Positions 8,122 through 21,004 of a stretch of 33,661 nt of DNA are shown piece by piece; the first letter of the stretch is position 1; each line of letters begins with the position of its first letter. Under the pieces are notes generated by a model. The model searched no databases and was not told where the DNA came from. It saw only the letters and a program-made list of their open reading frames with translations. Origin of the DNA: an actinobacterium SCGC AAA278-O22 (GTDB lineage Bacteria; Actinomycetota; Actinomycetes; Nanopelagicales; Nanopelagicaceae); the NCBI GenBank assembly GCA_000372185.1, contig AQUA01000007.1, positions 1-33,661 of the forward strand, in the 5' to 3' direction. Made by a program: the position numbers and the translations under genes.

Positions 8122-9263
8122 GCACACTTCCACAAGGCTTTCGAGGCGCTGCCATTGCAGCAGGGCTGAAAAGGAGCGGCGATCTTGATTTAACTCTTAT
8201 TGAAAATACTGGACCTCGCTTCGATGCTGCTGCCGTGTATACCTCAAATAAGGTCGTTGCAGCTCCTGTCATCTGGTCACGTCAAGTTACTCAAGGTGGA
8301 GTTGTGAGAGCAGCAGTTCTCAATTCTGGCGGTGCAAATGCGTGCACTGGTCCACAAGGATTTGCAGATACTCATCACACAGCAGAGAAAGTGGGGGAGT
8401 TACTTGGAATCTGTTCGGGCGAAGTTGTTGTCTGCTCTACAGGTCTTATCGGTGAACTTCTTCCCATGCCCAAAATTCTCGCTGGTTTAGAGTCAATCGC
8501 ACCAGCCTTGAAGACAGATTCTCTCGACGAGGTATCGAGAGCAATTATGACAACAGATAGCGTTCCCAAAGTTGCGACTACTTCTATCGGTGCTGCTCAA
8601 TTCGCAGGAATAGCAAAAGGCGCTGGCATGCTTGCGCCTGCACTAGCCACCATGCTTTCAGTGGTCATGACAGATGCAGTGTTGCCTGCTTCTGCTCAAA
8701 GAATATTTCTTCGTGTTACAGATAGAACCTTTAATCGGATTGATTCAGATGGGTGCACATCTACCAATGACACGGTCTTGCTGATGGGTAGTGGCGCATC
8801 TGGGGTAGCACTCACCGAACTAGAGCTTGAAGAAGCGTTAATGAGTATCTGCGGTTCTCTGGCCGCCCAATTAATAGCTGATGCTGAAGGGTCAACTAAA
8901 ACTGTCGCAATCACAGTAAAAGGTGCAGCAACCGAAGAAGATGCCGTTGAGGTGGCTCGTGCATGTGCACGCAATAATCTTCTGAAATGTGCAATCTTTG
9001 GCGCAGATCCTAACTGGGGTCGAGTACTTGCAGCCGTAGGTACAGCTGATGCACAGATGGATGCGCTCAATATTGATGTCATACTCAATGGAGTTCATGT
9101 TGCGAAAGCTTCTGCGCCTTTTGAAGATAAGGGCGCTGTTTCGTTCACCGATCGTTTGGTTAATCTCGAAGTCAATCTCAACGTGGGCACGGCGTCGGCA
9201 ACTGTTATGACGAACGATCTCTCACATGACTATGTTCACGAGAATTCGGCCTACTCAACATGA
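8118..9263 (+). CDS. argJ: Bifunctional ornithine acetyltransferase / N-acetylglutamate synthase
   Basis: Transfers the acetyl group from acetylornithine to glutamate, closing the acetyl cycle; many members also use acetyl-CoA to make acetylglutamate. It is 381 aa. The self-cleavage site is visible as KGAGMLAPALATML, where Thr178 would become the N-terminal nucleophile of the beta chain. Other family marks are NSGGANACTG, CSTGLIGE and DPNWGR. It overlaps argC and argB by 4 bp on each side (ATGA), implying translational coupling. Whether it is bi- or monofunctional cannot be decided from sequence alone. Confidence 0.96.
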   Translation: MSTLPQGFRGAAIAAGLKRSGDLDLTLIENTGPRFDAAAVYTSNKVVAAPVIWSRQVTQGGVVRAAVLNSGGANACTGPQGFADTHHTAEKVGELLGICSGEVVVCSTGLIGELLPMPKILAGLESIAPALKTDSLDEVSRAIMTTDSVPKVATTSIGAAQFAGIAKGAGMLAPALATMLSVVMTDAVLPASAQRIFLRVTDRTFNRIDSDGCTSTNDTVLLMGSGASGVALTELELEEALMSICGSLAAQLIADAEGSTKTVAITVKGAATEEDAVEVARACARNNLLKCAIFGADPNWGRVLAAVGTADAQMDALNIDVILNGVHVAKASAPFEDKGAVSFTDRLVNLEVNLNVGTASATVMTNDLSHDYVHENSAYST

Positions 9264-10045
9264 TTGTCATTAAATTTGGTGGCCATGCCATGACCGACGA
9301 ACATGGAGGATTTGCTCAAGCGATTGCTGATGCCATCACAGCCGGAGTTACTCCCGTAGTGATTCACGGCGGAGGTCCCCAAATTGGAGAAGCTCTCAAA
9401 ACTTCCGGGATAGAGTCTCAATTTGTTGGGGGATTCAGAGTCACAACACCTGAGGTTTTTGAAGTGGTAGAAAGAGTTTTGGTACATGACGTTGGTCCAG
9501 CAGTTGCTTCTTCGCTCCAAGCCCATGGGGTAGATGCAGTTGCAATCTCGGGTCGAACTTCCGGGACCTTGATTGCTGAGCCACTTACCTCACTTGTAGA
9601 TGGAACTCCGGCAGATCTAGGTTTGGTGGGAGTTGTTACTTCAGTACACATTGCAGAACTCACAAGGTTAGTTGCTCTTGGGAAAGTGCCTGTCGTTTCT
9701 CCAATCGCCACAGATGCGCACAAATCAATCGGTTTTAACGTTAATGCGGATTTAGCGGCGGCTGCGATTGCTGGAGCACTCGATGCTCAATGGCTGATCA
9801 TCATGACCGATGTTGAGGGAATCTATAGAAATTGGCCGGATAAGAGCTCACTGATCTCGTCTATCTGCGCCGAAGAGTTGGAATCGTTGAAGTCTGGATT
9901 TGCTGAGGGAATGGCTCCAAAAGTTCAAGCTTGTCTCGATGCAATCGCAGCAGGTGCAAAGGCAGTTCGCATTATCGATGGAACTAATCCATCGGCTCTT
10001 AAAGATGCTCTCTTAGGTGAGGGCGGAACGTTGGTGGTTGCATGA
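9260..10045 (+). CDS. argB: Acetylglutamate kinase, short N-terminus
   Basis: Phosphorylates N-acetylglutamate with ATP. Amino-acid kinase fold with the nucleotide loop KFGGHAM directly at the start, HGGGPQI, GGFRVTTPEV, and FNVNADLAAAAIAGAL. It is 261 aa, about 30 shorter than arginine-inhibited kinases such as the mycobacterial enzyme, because the N-terminal helix before the first beta strand is missing. A longer start is excluded: an in-frame TGA lies at 9227-9229, and the ten codons between it and the ATG include no start codon. The C-terminus reads IIDGTNPSAL, without the histidine that arginine-sensitive homologues carry there. The likely consequence, weak or absent feedback inhibition, is inference. 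Confidence 0.95.
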   Translation: MIVIKFGGHAMTDEHGGFAQAIADAITAGVTPVVIHGGGPQIGEALKTSGIESQFVGGFRVTTPEVFEVVERVLVHDVGPAVASSLQAHGVDAVAISGRTSGTLIAEPLTSLVDGTPADLGLVGVVTSVHIAELTRLVALGKVPVVSPIATDAHKSIGFNVNADLAAAAIAGALDAQWLIIMTDVEGIYRNWPDKSSLISSICAEELESLKSGFAEGMAPKVQACLDAIAAGAKAVRIIDGTNPSALKDALLGEGGTLVVA

Positions 10046-11199
10046 AACGTTGGCAGAAAGCGCTTTTAAATAACTATGGAACTCCAAGTATAGAACTTGT
10101 GTCCGGTAAAGGATCCTTTGTTACAGATATTGATGGTAAGAGCTACCTCGATTTCTTGGCAGGTATTGCTACCAATGTGTTGGGTCACGCCCATCCTGCG
10201 GTAGTCAAAGCTGTGACTAAACAGGTTGCGACGTTAGGGCACGTGAGCAATTTCTACGCGCATCCCAATGGATTGGAGTTAGCTGAAAAACTTCAAAAGA
10301 TCACCGGAGATAAGAGCGCACGCATCTTCTTCTGTAATTCTGGCGCCGAAGCAAATGAGGCTGCGCTCAAACTTTCGCGAAAGACAGGAAAGTACAAGAT
10401 TGTCGCAACCCAAGAAGCGTTTCATGGACGCACTATGGGAGCACTTTCGTTGACAGGCCAACCCTCAAAACGCAATCCATTTAAGCCGCTCCTTAAGGGA
10501 GTTAAGCATGTTCCATTCGGTGATTCACTAGCTATGAAACGTGCAATTTCTAAGAAGACAGCAATGGTGATTGTTGAACCAATCATGGGTGAAGCAGGAG
10601 TCATAGTTCCGCCAGCTGACTACCTCAAAAATCTACGTGAATACTGCGACCGCAGTGGAGCACTCCTTGTTATCGATTGTGTGCAAACTGGAATGGGGCG
10701 TACCGGCGATTGGTTCGGGTATGAATATTCTGGGATCAAACCCGATGTCATCACACTGGCGAAAGGTCTTGGAGGTGGGCTTCCATTAGGCGCCATGATC
10801 GCTATCGGCTCAGCGGCACAATTATTTGAAGCTGGAGACCACGGAACAACATTTGGAGGCAATCCAATAGCGACGGCAGCCGGATTAGCAGTGATTTCAA
10901 CGATTGAAAAAGAGAAGATACTCGACAACGTTGATGCAGTTGGAGAGTACTTACTCACAGAGTTGGCTCTTATTCCAGGAGTGATCGAAGTCCGCGGAGC
11001 AGGACTTCTCATAGGTCTTACTCTCGAAAAACCAGTTGCGAAGGCAGTTCTCAAAAAGTGCCAAGAATTAGGATCCCTTATCAATGCGCCTGGTGAATCA
11101 GTTATTCGTCTGGCTCCTGCGCTCAATCTTTCCATGAAGAATGCCGAGAAATTTGTGAAAATTTTTACGCAAGCACTTCAGGAGGTTTCTCATGTCTAG
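10042..11199 (+). CDS. argD: Acetylornithine aminotransferase
   Basis: PLP enzyme making N-acetylornithine from the semialdehyde with glutamate as amino donor. It is 385 aa, a class III aminotransferase. It has FFCNSGAEANEAALKLSRK, AFHGRTMGALS, VEPIMGEAGV, and the PLP lysine Lys241 in LAKGLGGGLPLG. The cofactor Asp212 is followed by Cys213 (IDCVQTG), where nearly all relatives have glutamate (DEVQTG). The start overlaps argB by 4 bp. The 3' end contains a near-perfect Shine-Dalgarno for argR. Confidence 0.95.
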   Translation: MKRWQKALLNNYGTPSIELVSGKGSFVTDIDGKSYLDFLAGIATNVLGHAHPAVVKAVTKQVATLGHVSNFYAHPNGLELAEKLQKITGDKSARIFFCNSGAEANEAALKLSRKTGKYKIVATQEAFHGRTMGALSLTGQPSKRNPFKPLLKGVKHVPFGDSLAMKRAISKKTAMVIVEPIMGEAGVIVPPADYLKNLREYCDRSGALLVIDCVQTGMGRTGDWFGYEYSGIKPDVITLAKGLGGGLPLGAMIAIGSAAQLFEAGDHGTTFGGNPIATAAGLAVISTIEKEKILDNVDAVGEYLLTELALIPGVIEVRGAGLLIGLTLEKPVAKAVLKKCQELGSLINAPGESVIRLAPALNLSMKNAEKFVKIFTQALQEVSHV

Positions 11200-11671
11200 C
11201 GTGACAGCGCGCAGAGCAAAAGCTATCGCTCTGATCAAGGCAGGGCTCATCCATTCTCAATCTGACTTGGTGAAACAATTGAAGAAGGCTGGCTTTCCAG
11301 TTACACAGGCAACTGCGAGTCGTGATCTTGAAGAGATTGGTGCGGTCAGAGGACGTTCGACAACGGGGGAATCTATCTACAAGATTTCAGATAGCGACGA
11401 TGAGTCAATTTCTCGCACCCTGCCTGTCCCCTCTGACCTCATCATCTCGGTTGAAGCCAGTGGAAATCTCGCGGTTGTGCGCACACCACCTGGGGGAGCG
11501 CAGCTTTTAGCGAGTTCATTAGATCACTCTGGAATTACCGACATCATCGGCACGATTGCAGGTGACGACACGGTTCTGGTTGTTTCCAGAAAAGCCAGTG
11601 GTGGAGCCCAACTAGCGAAAGAATTGCTGGCTTACGGCGGTTTGAAGAGAAGTGGAAGAGGTAGCAAATAA
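11192..11671 (+). CDS. argR: Arginine repressor ArgR
   Basis: Hexameric arginine-responsive repressor. It is 159 aa. The N-terminal winged helix has the recognition segment VTQATASRDLEEIG (residues about 37-50). The C-terminal oligomerisation and arginine-binding domain includes GTIAGDDTVLVVSR, whose Asp pair contacts arginine in known structures. AGGAGG at 11180-11185, inside argD, gives it one of the strongest ribosome sites in the window. It overlaps argD by 8 bp and argH by 1 bp. It most likely binds the ARG boxes at 7058-7089 and thus controls its own operon. Confidence 0.96.
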   Translation: MSSVTARRAKAIALIKAGLIHSQSDLVKQLKKAGFPVTQATASRDLEEIGAVRGRSTTGESIYKISDSDDESISRTLPVPSDLIISVEASGNLAVVRTPPGGAQLLASSLDHSGITDIIGTIAGDDTVLVVSRKASGGAQLAKELLAYGGLKRSGRGSK

Positions 11672-13098
11672 TGGCGCTCTGGGGCGGACGTTTTTCGCAG
11701 GCACCGGCTGATGCTGTCTTCGCACTTTCTCGTAGCGTTCACTTCGACTGGCGTTTGGCGCCTTACGACCTGAGATCTTCTTTGGCGCACCTTTCGGTCT
11801 TGCATTCCAGCGGACTACTAGAAGATTCTGTCGTTGAACAGATCCGTGGTGCGCTACATGAGTTGATTACTGAAGTTTCATCCGGAAAGTTTGAAGCAAC
11901 TGCCACCGACGAAGATGTCCATAGCGCTCTTGAAAGAGGGCTCACTGAAAAGCTCGGTGCCATTGGAGGATCTTTGCGCGCAGGTCGTTCACGTAATGAT
12001 CAAGTAGCAACGGATCTTCGCCTCTACGCGATAGATCACATGATTGAAGTTGCTCAGCAGATTATCGAACTTCAAAAATCGTTGATTGCTAAAGCATCTG
12101 AATATGCAGATGCGCCAGCACCTGGATTCACTCATCTCCAACACGCCCAACCTGTTCTCTTTGGCCATGAAATTGCAAAGCATGTTCACGCTTTTTCTCG
12201 CGATCTCGACCGAATTCATGACTGGCTAGATCGCGCACTTGTAAGTCCCCTCGGGTCAGGAGCTCTTGCCGGATCATCTCTTCCACTTGCACCTGAAGTG
12301 ACCGCTAAGAAACTCGGATTTTCCTCGAGCGCTGCGAATTCAATTGACGCAGTTTCAGATCGCGACTTCGTTGCCGAATCGCTCTTCATTCTCTCGATGG
12401 TTGGAATACATCTGTCGCGTATTGGTGAAGAGTGGTGCATCTGGGCAACCACAGAATTTGGCTGGGCGAAAGTTGCAGATGCTTATTCAACAGGTTCATC
12501 CATCATGCCTCAAAAGAAGAACCCAGATATGGCAGAGCTTGCGCGAGGTAAGGCAGGAAGACTTGTTGGCAATCTGACAGGCGTTCTCACGATGCTTAAG
12601 GGACTTCCATTTGCTTATAACCGTGATCTTCAAGAAGATAAAGAGCCGCTCTTCGATTCAATTGATACTGTTTTGCTCGTTCTTCCTGCAGTAACCGGAA
12701 TGGTTGCAACGACAGATTTTGATCGCGAGAAGATGGCACTTGCTGCGCCACTTGGTTTCTCCTTAGCTACTGAGATTGCAGATTATCTGGTGCGTGCGAA
12801 GGTTCCATTCGCGCAGGCACACGAAGCCGCCGGAAAGTGCGTTGCGCTATGTGAAGCATCTGGAAGACAGTTGCATCAACTGACCGATAAGGAATTCGAA
12901 TCGATACATCCGCAGCTTAAGAGCGATGTGCGAGATGTACTCACCGTCCATGGAGCCCTTGAATCACGAACGACAAGAGGAGGAACCTCTCCATCTTCAT
13001 TCGAGGCGCAAATCAAGGATGCAACAGCCATCACGGATTCGTATTCCAAAGAATTCACCGACAAGGCCAAGAGCTTTTCCGAGATGATGGGTGGGTGA
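11671..13098 (+). CDS. argH: Argininosuccinate lyase
   Basis: Splits argininosuccinate into arginine and fumarate, the last step of the pathway. It is 475 aa. The fumarase/aspartase-superfamily signature GSSIMPQKKNPD is present, with RSRNDQVATDLRLY, GFTHLQHAQPV and GALAGSSLPL. The start overlaps the argR stop as TAATG. In related actinobacteria argF lies between argD and argR, and argG before argH; both are absent here. Confidence 0.97.
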   Translation: MALWGGRFSQAPADAVFALSRSVHFDWRLAPYDLRSSLAHLSVLHSSGLLEDSVVEQIRGALHELITEVSSGKFEATATDEDVHSALERGLTEKLGAIGGSLRAGRSRNDQVATDLRLYAIDHMIEVAQQIIELQKSLIAKASEYADAPAPGFTHLQHAQPVLFGHEIAKHVHAFSRDLDRIHDWLDRALVSPLGSGALAGSSLPLAPEVTAKKLGFSSSAANSIDAVSDRDFVAESLFILSMVGIHLSRIGEEWCIWATTEFGWAKVADAYSTGSSIMPQKKNPDMAELARGKAGRLVGNLTGVLTMLKGLPFAYNRDLQEDKEPLFDSIDTVLLVLPAVTGMVATTDFDREKMALAAPLGFSLATEIADYLVRAKVPFAQAHEAAGKCVALCEASGRQLHQLTDKEFESIHPQLKSDVRDVLTVHGALESRTTRGGTSPSSFEAQIKDATAITDSYSKEFTDKAKSFSEMMGG

Positions 13099-13106
13099 AG
13101 AGCGAT

Positions 13107-14375
13107 ATGACTGATCTGATTGATGACCTTAAGTGGCGCGGACTTATTTCGCAGACCACGGATGAGAAAGAGCTACGCGAAGCCCTCAAGAAACCGATTA
13201 CTCTCTATTTAGGTACTGATCCAACCGCCCCCAGCATCCACGTGGGAAATCTCGTAGTGCTCTTAGTGCTTCGTCGCTTCCAGTTGGCGGGGCACCACAC
13301 GCTTCCACTTATTGGGGGCGCAACCGGTCTTGTCGGGGATCCAAGCGGTAAAAATGAAGAGCGCACACTCAACTCAACGGAGGTTGTTGAGCAATGGGTA
13401 ACGCGCATGACGGCTCAGCTCGCAAAATTCATGGATTTCCAGTCGAAAGACAATCCAGCGAAGATCGTAAATAACCTTGATTGGACTGCACCGATGTCCG
13501 CCATCGAATTTTTGCGCGATATCGGAAAGCATTTCAGCGTTAATCAAATGCTCAATAAGGATTCAGTGTCAACGCGGCTCGAGAAAGATGGAATTTCTTA
13601 CACTGAATTTTCATATCAAGTTCTGCAATCAATGGATTATCTCGAGTTGTATCGTCGCTACAACTGCACCTTGCAGATCGGTGGTTCAGATCAATGGGGA
13701 AATATCACAGCTGGCCTCGATCTGATTCGTCGCGCAGAAGGTGGTTCAGCACATGCACTGACTGTTCCTCTGCTGACAAAAGCCGATGGTTCAAAATTTG
13801 GTAAAACTGCAGGCGGTGCAGTCTGGATTGATCCCGAGATGACGTCGCCATACGCCTTCTTCCAGTACTGGCTTAACTCTGATGATAAAGATGTCATCAA
13901 GTTCCTCAAAGTATTTTCTTTCAAGTCACGTCAAGAGATCGAAGCACTTGAAAAAGCACATCATGAAAATCCAGGTGCACGCGAAGCCCATCGCGAGCTC
14001 GCCCGAGAGTTGACTTCATTGGTTCATTCACCGGAAATTGCAGAACGCGTTGAAGCTGCAGCAAAGGCGCTATTCGGTCAAGGAGATATCACTCAACTAG
14101 ATGAAACAACTTTGTCTGCAGCACTTGCTGAACTTCCACGAACACAGGTGAAAAAAGGCGAAGAGATTCCTACATGGGTCGATCTACTCGCTGCCACTGG
14201 TGTCGTGGATTCAAAATCTGCTGCCCGACGAATCGTTAAAGAGGGTGGCGCATATCTCAACAACGAGAAGATTTCGGGCGAAGATTTCCGCCTTGAAAAA
14301 AGCCACTTTTTATGCGGTAAATATGCAGTTTTGCGAAAAGGTAAGAGAGATCTTGCGGCGGTAGAGCTGATTTAG
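13107..14375 (+). CDS. tyrS: Tyrosyl-tRNA synthetase
   Basis: Class I synthetase charging tRNA-Tyr. The chosen ATG gives 422 aa beginning MTDLIDDLKWRGLI, the usual actinobacterial N-terminus. A GTG at 13095 overlapping the argH stop is possible and would add four residues. The HIGH motif appears as PSIHVGNL, with GGATGLVGDPSGK, the tyrosine pocket SYTEFSYQVLQ and QIGGSDQWGNI, the KMSKS equivalent KFGKT, and a C-terminal S4 RNA-binding domain (VDSKSAARRIVKEGGAYLNN). It closes the arg gene run and lies directly before the rRNA operon. Confidence 0.96.
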   Translation: MTDLIDDLKWRGLISQTTDEKELREALKKPITLYLGTDPTAPSIHVGNLVVLLVLRRFQLAGHHTLPLIGGATGLVGDPSGKNEERTLNSTEVVEQWVTRMTAQLAKFMDFQSKDNPAKIVNNLDWTAPMSAIEFLRDIGKHFSVNQMLNKDSVSTRLEKDGISYTEFSYQVLQSMDYLELYRRYNCTLQIGGSDQWGNITAGLDLIRRAEGGSAHALTVPLLTKADGSKFGKTAGGAVWIDPEMTSPYAFFQYWLNSDDKDVIKFLKVFSFKSRQEIEALEKAHHENPGAREAHRELARELTSLVHSPEIAERVEAAAKALFGQGDITQLDETTLSAALAELPRTQVKKGEEIPTWVDLLAATGVVDSKSAARRIVKEGGAYLNNEKISGEDFRLEKSHFLCGKYAVLRKGKRDLAAVELI

Positions 14376-14391
14376 CTCCTCACATTCCTTT

Positions 14392-14431
14392 GAAAAACCC
14401 TGTTTTTTACGCTTAAAAGTGGTGGTTTTTC
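14392..14431 (+). terminator. Inverted repeat after tyrS, possible terminator
   Basis: GAAAAACC at 14392-14399 and GGTTTTTC at 14424-14431 are a perfect 8-bp inverted repeat. The T-run/A-run in between (TTTTTT, AAAAG) can extend the stem. It lies 16 bases after the tyrS stop and before the rRNA promoters. The GC content of the stem is low, so efficiency as a terminator is uncertain. Next to it (14454-14478) the motif CCGG recurs three times in short inverted repeats. Confidence 0.45.
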
Positions 14432-14480
14432 AGATTTTCTCACCCAAGTGACCACCGGAAGGCCGGTTCGGAGGCCGGAT

Positions 14481-14509
14481 TTGACCTCCATCGAGGCGAC
14501 GCCTATAGT
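14481..14509 (+). promoter_or_regulatory. rRNA promoter P1
   Basis: -35 TTGACC at 14481-14486, spacer of exactly 17 bp, -10 TATAGT at 14504-14509. This close match to the sigma-70/SigA consensus lies about 360 bases before 16S and should start near 14516. Confidence 0.75.
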
Positions 14510-14583
14510 TACGTCCCTTGCTGTGGAACGGACATTACGTGGCCGTACAGCATTACTTCCCGATCTAGGCCATTACCGCCGTT

Positions 14584-14612
14584 TTGACGTGCGCGTAGCC
14601 ATGGACTAGATT
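14584..14612 (+). promoter_or_regulatory. rRNA promoter P2
   Basis: -35 TTGACG at 14584-14589, spacer of exactly 17 bp, -10 TAGATT at 14607-14612. It lies 103 bp downstream of P1. Tandem rRNA promoters are common in bacteria; the start should be near 14619. Confidence 0.7.
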
Positions 14613-14666
14613 TGGTGGTCTGCCCTGAAATGCGGGAGAAATCCTGCTGCCAGTGCGCATCCGTAC

Positions 14667-14864
14667 CTTGAGAACTCAACAGCGTGCCATAAGTCAATGC
14701 CAGAGAATGGCTCTATGAGTCATTCTCTAAATTAATACTTCAATGAAGTATGTGCCAGACGCTATAAATTTCACTATTTATGCGCTGGAAATACTCGTTG
14801 ATTTCCTTTGGTAAAGACAAAATAAACGACAGTTTGTTTGTCTGGTAAGCCATGAAGAAAACTT
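14667..14864 (+). promoter_or_regulatory. rRNA leader: antitermination box and processing hairpins
   Basis: TTGAGAACTCAACAG at 14669-14683 matches the actinobacterial rrn antitermination/processing box. CAACAGCGTGCC at 14677-14688 can pair with GGCACGTTGTTG at 16527-16538, forming the long stem that brackets 16S. Between these and 16S are further hairpins: AGAGAATG/CATTCTCT (14702-14728), ATACTTC/GAAGTAT (14735-14751), and CCAG-CGC-ATAAAT with ATTTAT-GCG-CTGG (14755-14788). There is no open reading frame of note. Confidence 0.7.
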
Positions 14865-19768
<4,904 letters not shown>

Positions 19769-19889
19769 CAAAGTTGCTACGCGTCCACTGTGTGGTTCTC
19801 GAGATACGGTCGAGAACCACGAATAAGTAAATCTTCTTTATTGAAGATCAGACTTACATTCGTAGGTTTACGTCCAAAACTCAATAGCG
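19769..19889 (+). other. 23S-5S spacer with competing stems
   Basis: The stretch 19765-19802 is nearly complementary to 16644-16679 and closes the 23S processing stem. Its end, GTGGTTCTCGA (19792-19802), is also perfectly complementary to TCGAGAACCAC at 19810-19820, giving a local 11-bp hairpin with a 7-base loop. A second hairpin at 19824-19856 pairs TAAGT/ACTTA and ATCTTC/GAAGAT. Confidence 0.8.
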
Positions 19890-20006
19890 TTTCGGCGACC
19901 ATAGCGAGAGGGAAACACCCGGTCCCATTCCGAACCCGGAAGTTAAGCCTCTCAGCGTCGATGGTACTGCACGGGTGACCTTGTGGGAGAGTAGAACGTC
20001 GCCGGA
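19890..20006 (+). rRNA. rrf: 5S ribosomal RNA
   Basis: About 117 nt. The terminal stem pairs CGGCGAC (19893-19899) with GTCGCCG (19998-20004). The conserved CCCATTCCGAACCCGGAAG loop B/C region and TGGGAGAGTAG near the 3' end are diagnostic. It follows 23S by about 120 bases and precedes a strong terminator. Confidence 0.96.
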
Positions 20007-20016
20007 CTTCTTTTAT

Positions 20017-20057
20017 AAAAAGGGGCGCTTATTTGTAAGCGCCCCTTTTTTATTTTT
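20017..20057 (+). terminator. Rho-independent terminator of the rRNA operon
   Basis: AAAAAGGGGCGCTTA (20017-20031), loop TTTG, TAAGCGCCCCTTTTT (20036-20050), then more T. The 15-bp perfect stem with GC core and T-tract is the clearest intrinsic terminator in the window; the A-tract makes it potentially bidirectional. Confidence 0.93.
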
Positions 20058-20105
20058 CACGAAGTAAAATTTGATTGTTGTGAATTGATGTATAAGGAGT
20101 TGGTG

Positions 20106-20918
20106 ATGGAAGAGCGTCCACGTAAGAGCGATAGACCAGCTCGTGGTGGCCGCCCCGACCGCAAAGGCGCAACTCGAAACGTTTCAAAGGGTCGTGAAGT
20201 CAGCGATCCACGCGGGTTTCGGCCAGCTCCTCAAGAGCGCGACCAATCTCGAATTCGTCCTCGAATCTTTGAACCCGATATCCCAGATGATGTCACTGGA
20301 GAAGAATTAGAGAAAAGCGTTCGCGCAGAACTACTCAGCCTTTCAGCAGAGAATGCAAAGGTGGTTGCACGCCATATGGTCTGTGTCAATCTCTATATGG
20401 ATATTGACCCTGAACTCTCGCATAAACATGCAGTAGCTGCAGCACATCATGCAGGACGTTTGGCAGTAGTTCGCGAAACTGCCGGTTATGCAGCGTATCG
20501 CGCAGGTCATTATGAAATTGCTTTAAAGGAACTTCGCGCATCTCATCGAATTTCTGGTGATGTCTCAATGTGGCCAGTTATGGCTGATTGCGAACGAGGT
20601 CTTGGAAATCCGCTGAAAGCCCTGAATTTGGCTGGTTCTAACGAGGTCAAGCGTTTAGCCAAACCTGAAGAAATTGAGATGCGTATCGTTGCATCTGGTG
20701 CGCGACGTGATTTAGGTGAATTCGATGCAGCTGTCGTTACTTTGCAATGTAAAGAGCTAAAGAATGAGAATGAGGATTGGGCGCTACGCCTTCGTTACGC
20801 ATATGCTGATGCACTCGATGCCGCCGGTCGCATCGATGAAGCCAGAGAATGGTTTGCTAAGTGCGCCCAGTTAGATCCTGACGAACTCACTGATGCACAC
20901 GAACGTTCACAATCATAG
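20106..20918 (+). CDS. TPR-like protein with basic Arg/Gly-rich N-terminus
   Basis: 270 aa from the ATG behind AAGGAG (20094-20099, 6-base spacer); an in-frame TTG at 20085 lies upstream of this ribosome site and is rejected. Residues 1-60 are disordered, rich in Arg, Gly, Pro and Asp (RPARGGRPDRKG). Residues about 75-265 are alpha-helical, with tetratricopeptide-like pairs such as HAGRLAVVRETAGYAAYRAG and ALRLRYAYADALDAAGRIDEAREWFAKCAQLDP. A -10 TAAAAT at 20065-20070 follows the rRNA terminator. Actinobacteria keep a TPR gene at this place (Rv1691-like). No enzymatic motif or membrane segment is seen; a scaffolding role is likely but unknown. Confidence 0.8.
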   Translation: MEERPRKSDRPARGGRPDRKGATRNVSKGREVSDPRGFRPAPQERDQSRIRPRIFEPDIPDDVTGEELEKSVRAELLSLSAENAKVVARHMVCVNLYMDIDPELSHKHAVAAAHHAGRLAVVRETAGYAAYRAGHYEIALKELRASHRISGDVSMWPVMADCERGLGNPLKALNLAGSNEVKRLAKPEEIEMRIVASGARRDLGEFDAAVVTLQCKELKNENEDWALRLRYAYADALDAAGRIDEAREWFAKCAQLDPDELTDAHERSQS

Positions 20919-21004
20919 ATAGATATCCACACTTCACATTTCTTGCGCTTAATATGTCTGCGCTCTAGTTCATCATCGCCCTCCACACTACGAGAGGAAT
21001 TTTG

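Noticed and set aside
13095-13106. GTG start of tyrS overlapping the argH stop
   Set aside because: The ATG at 13107 gives the family N-terminus; the GTG remains possible but adds only four residues.
20085-20105. TTG/ATG starts upstream of the TPR gene
   Set aside because: The AAGGAG ribosome site lies inside this stretch, correctly spaced for ATG 20106.
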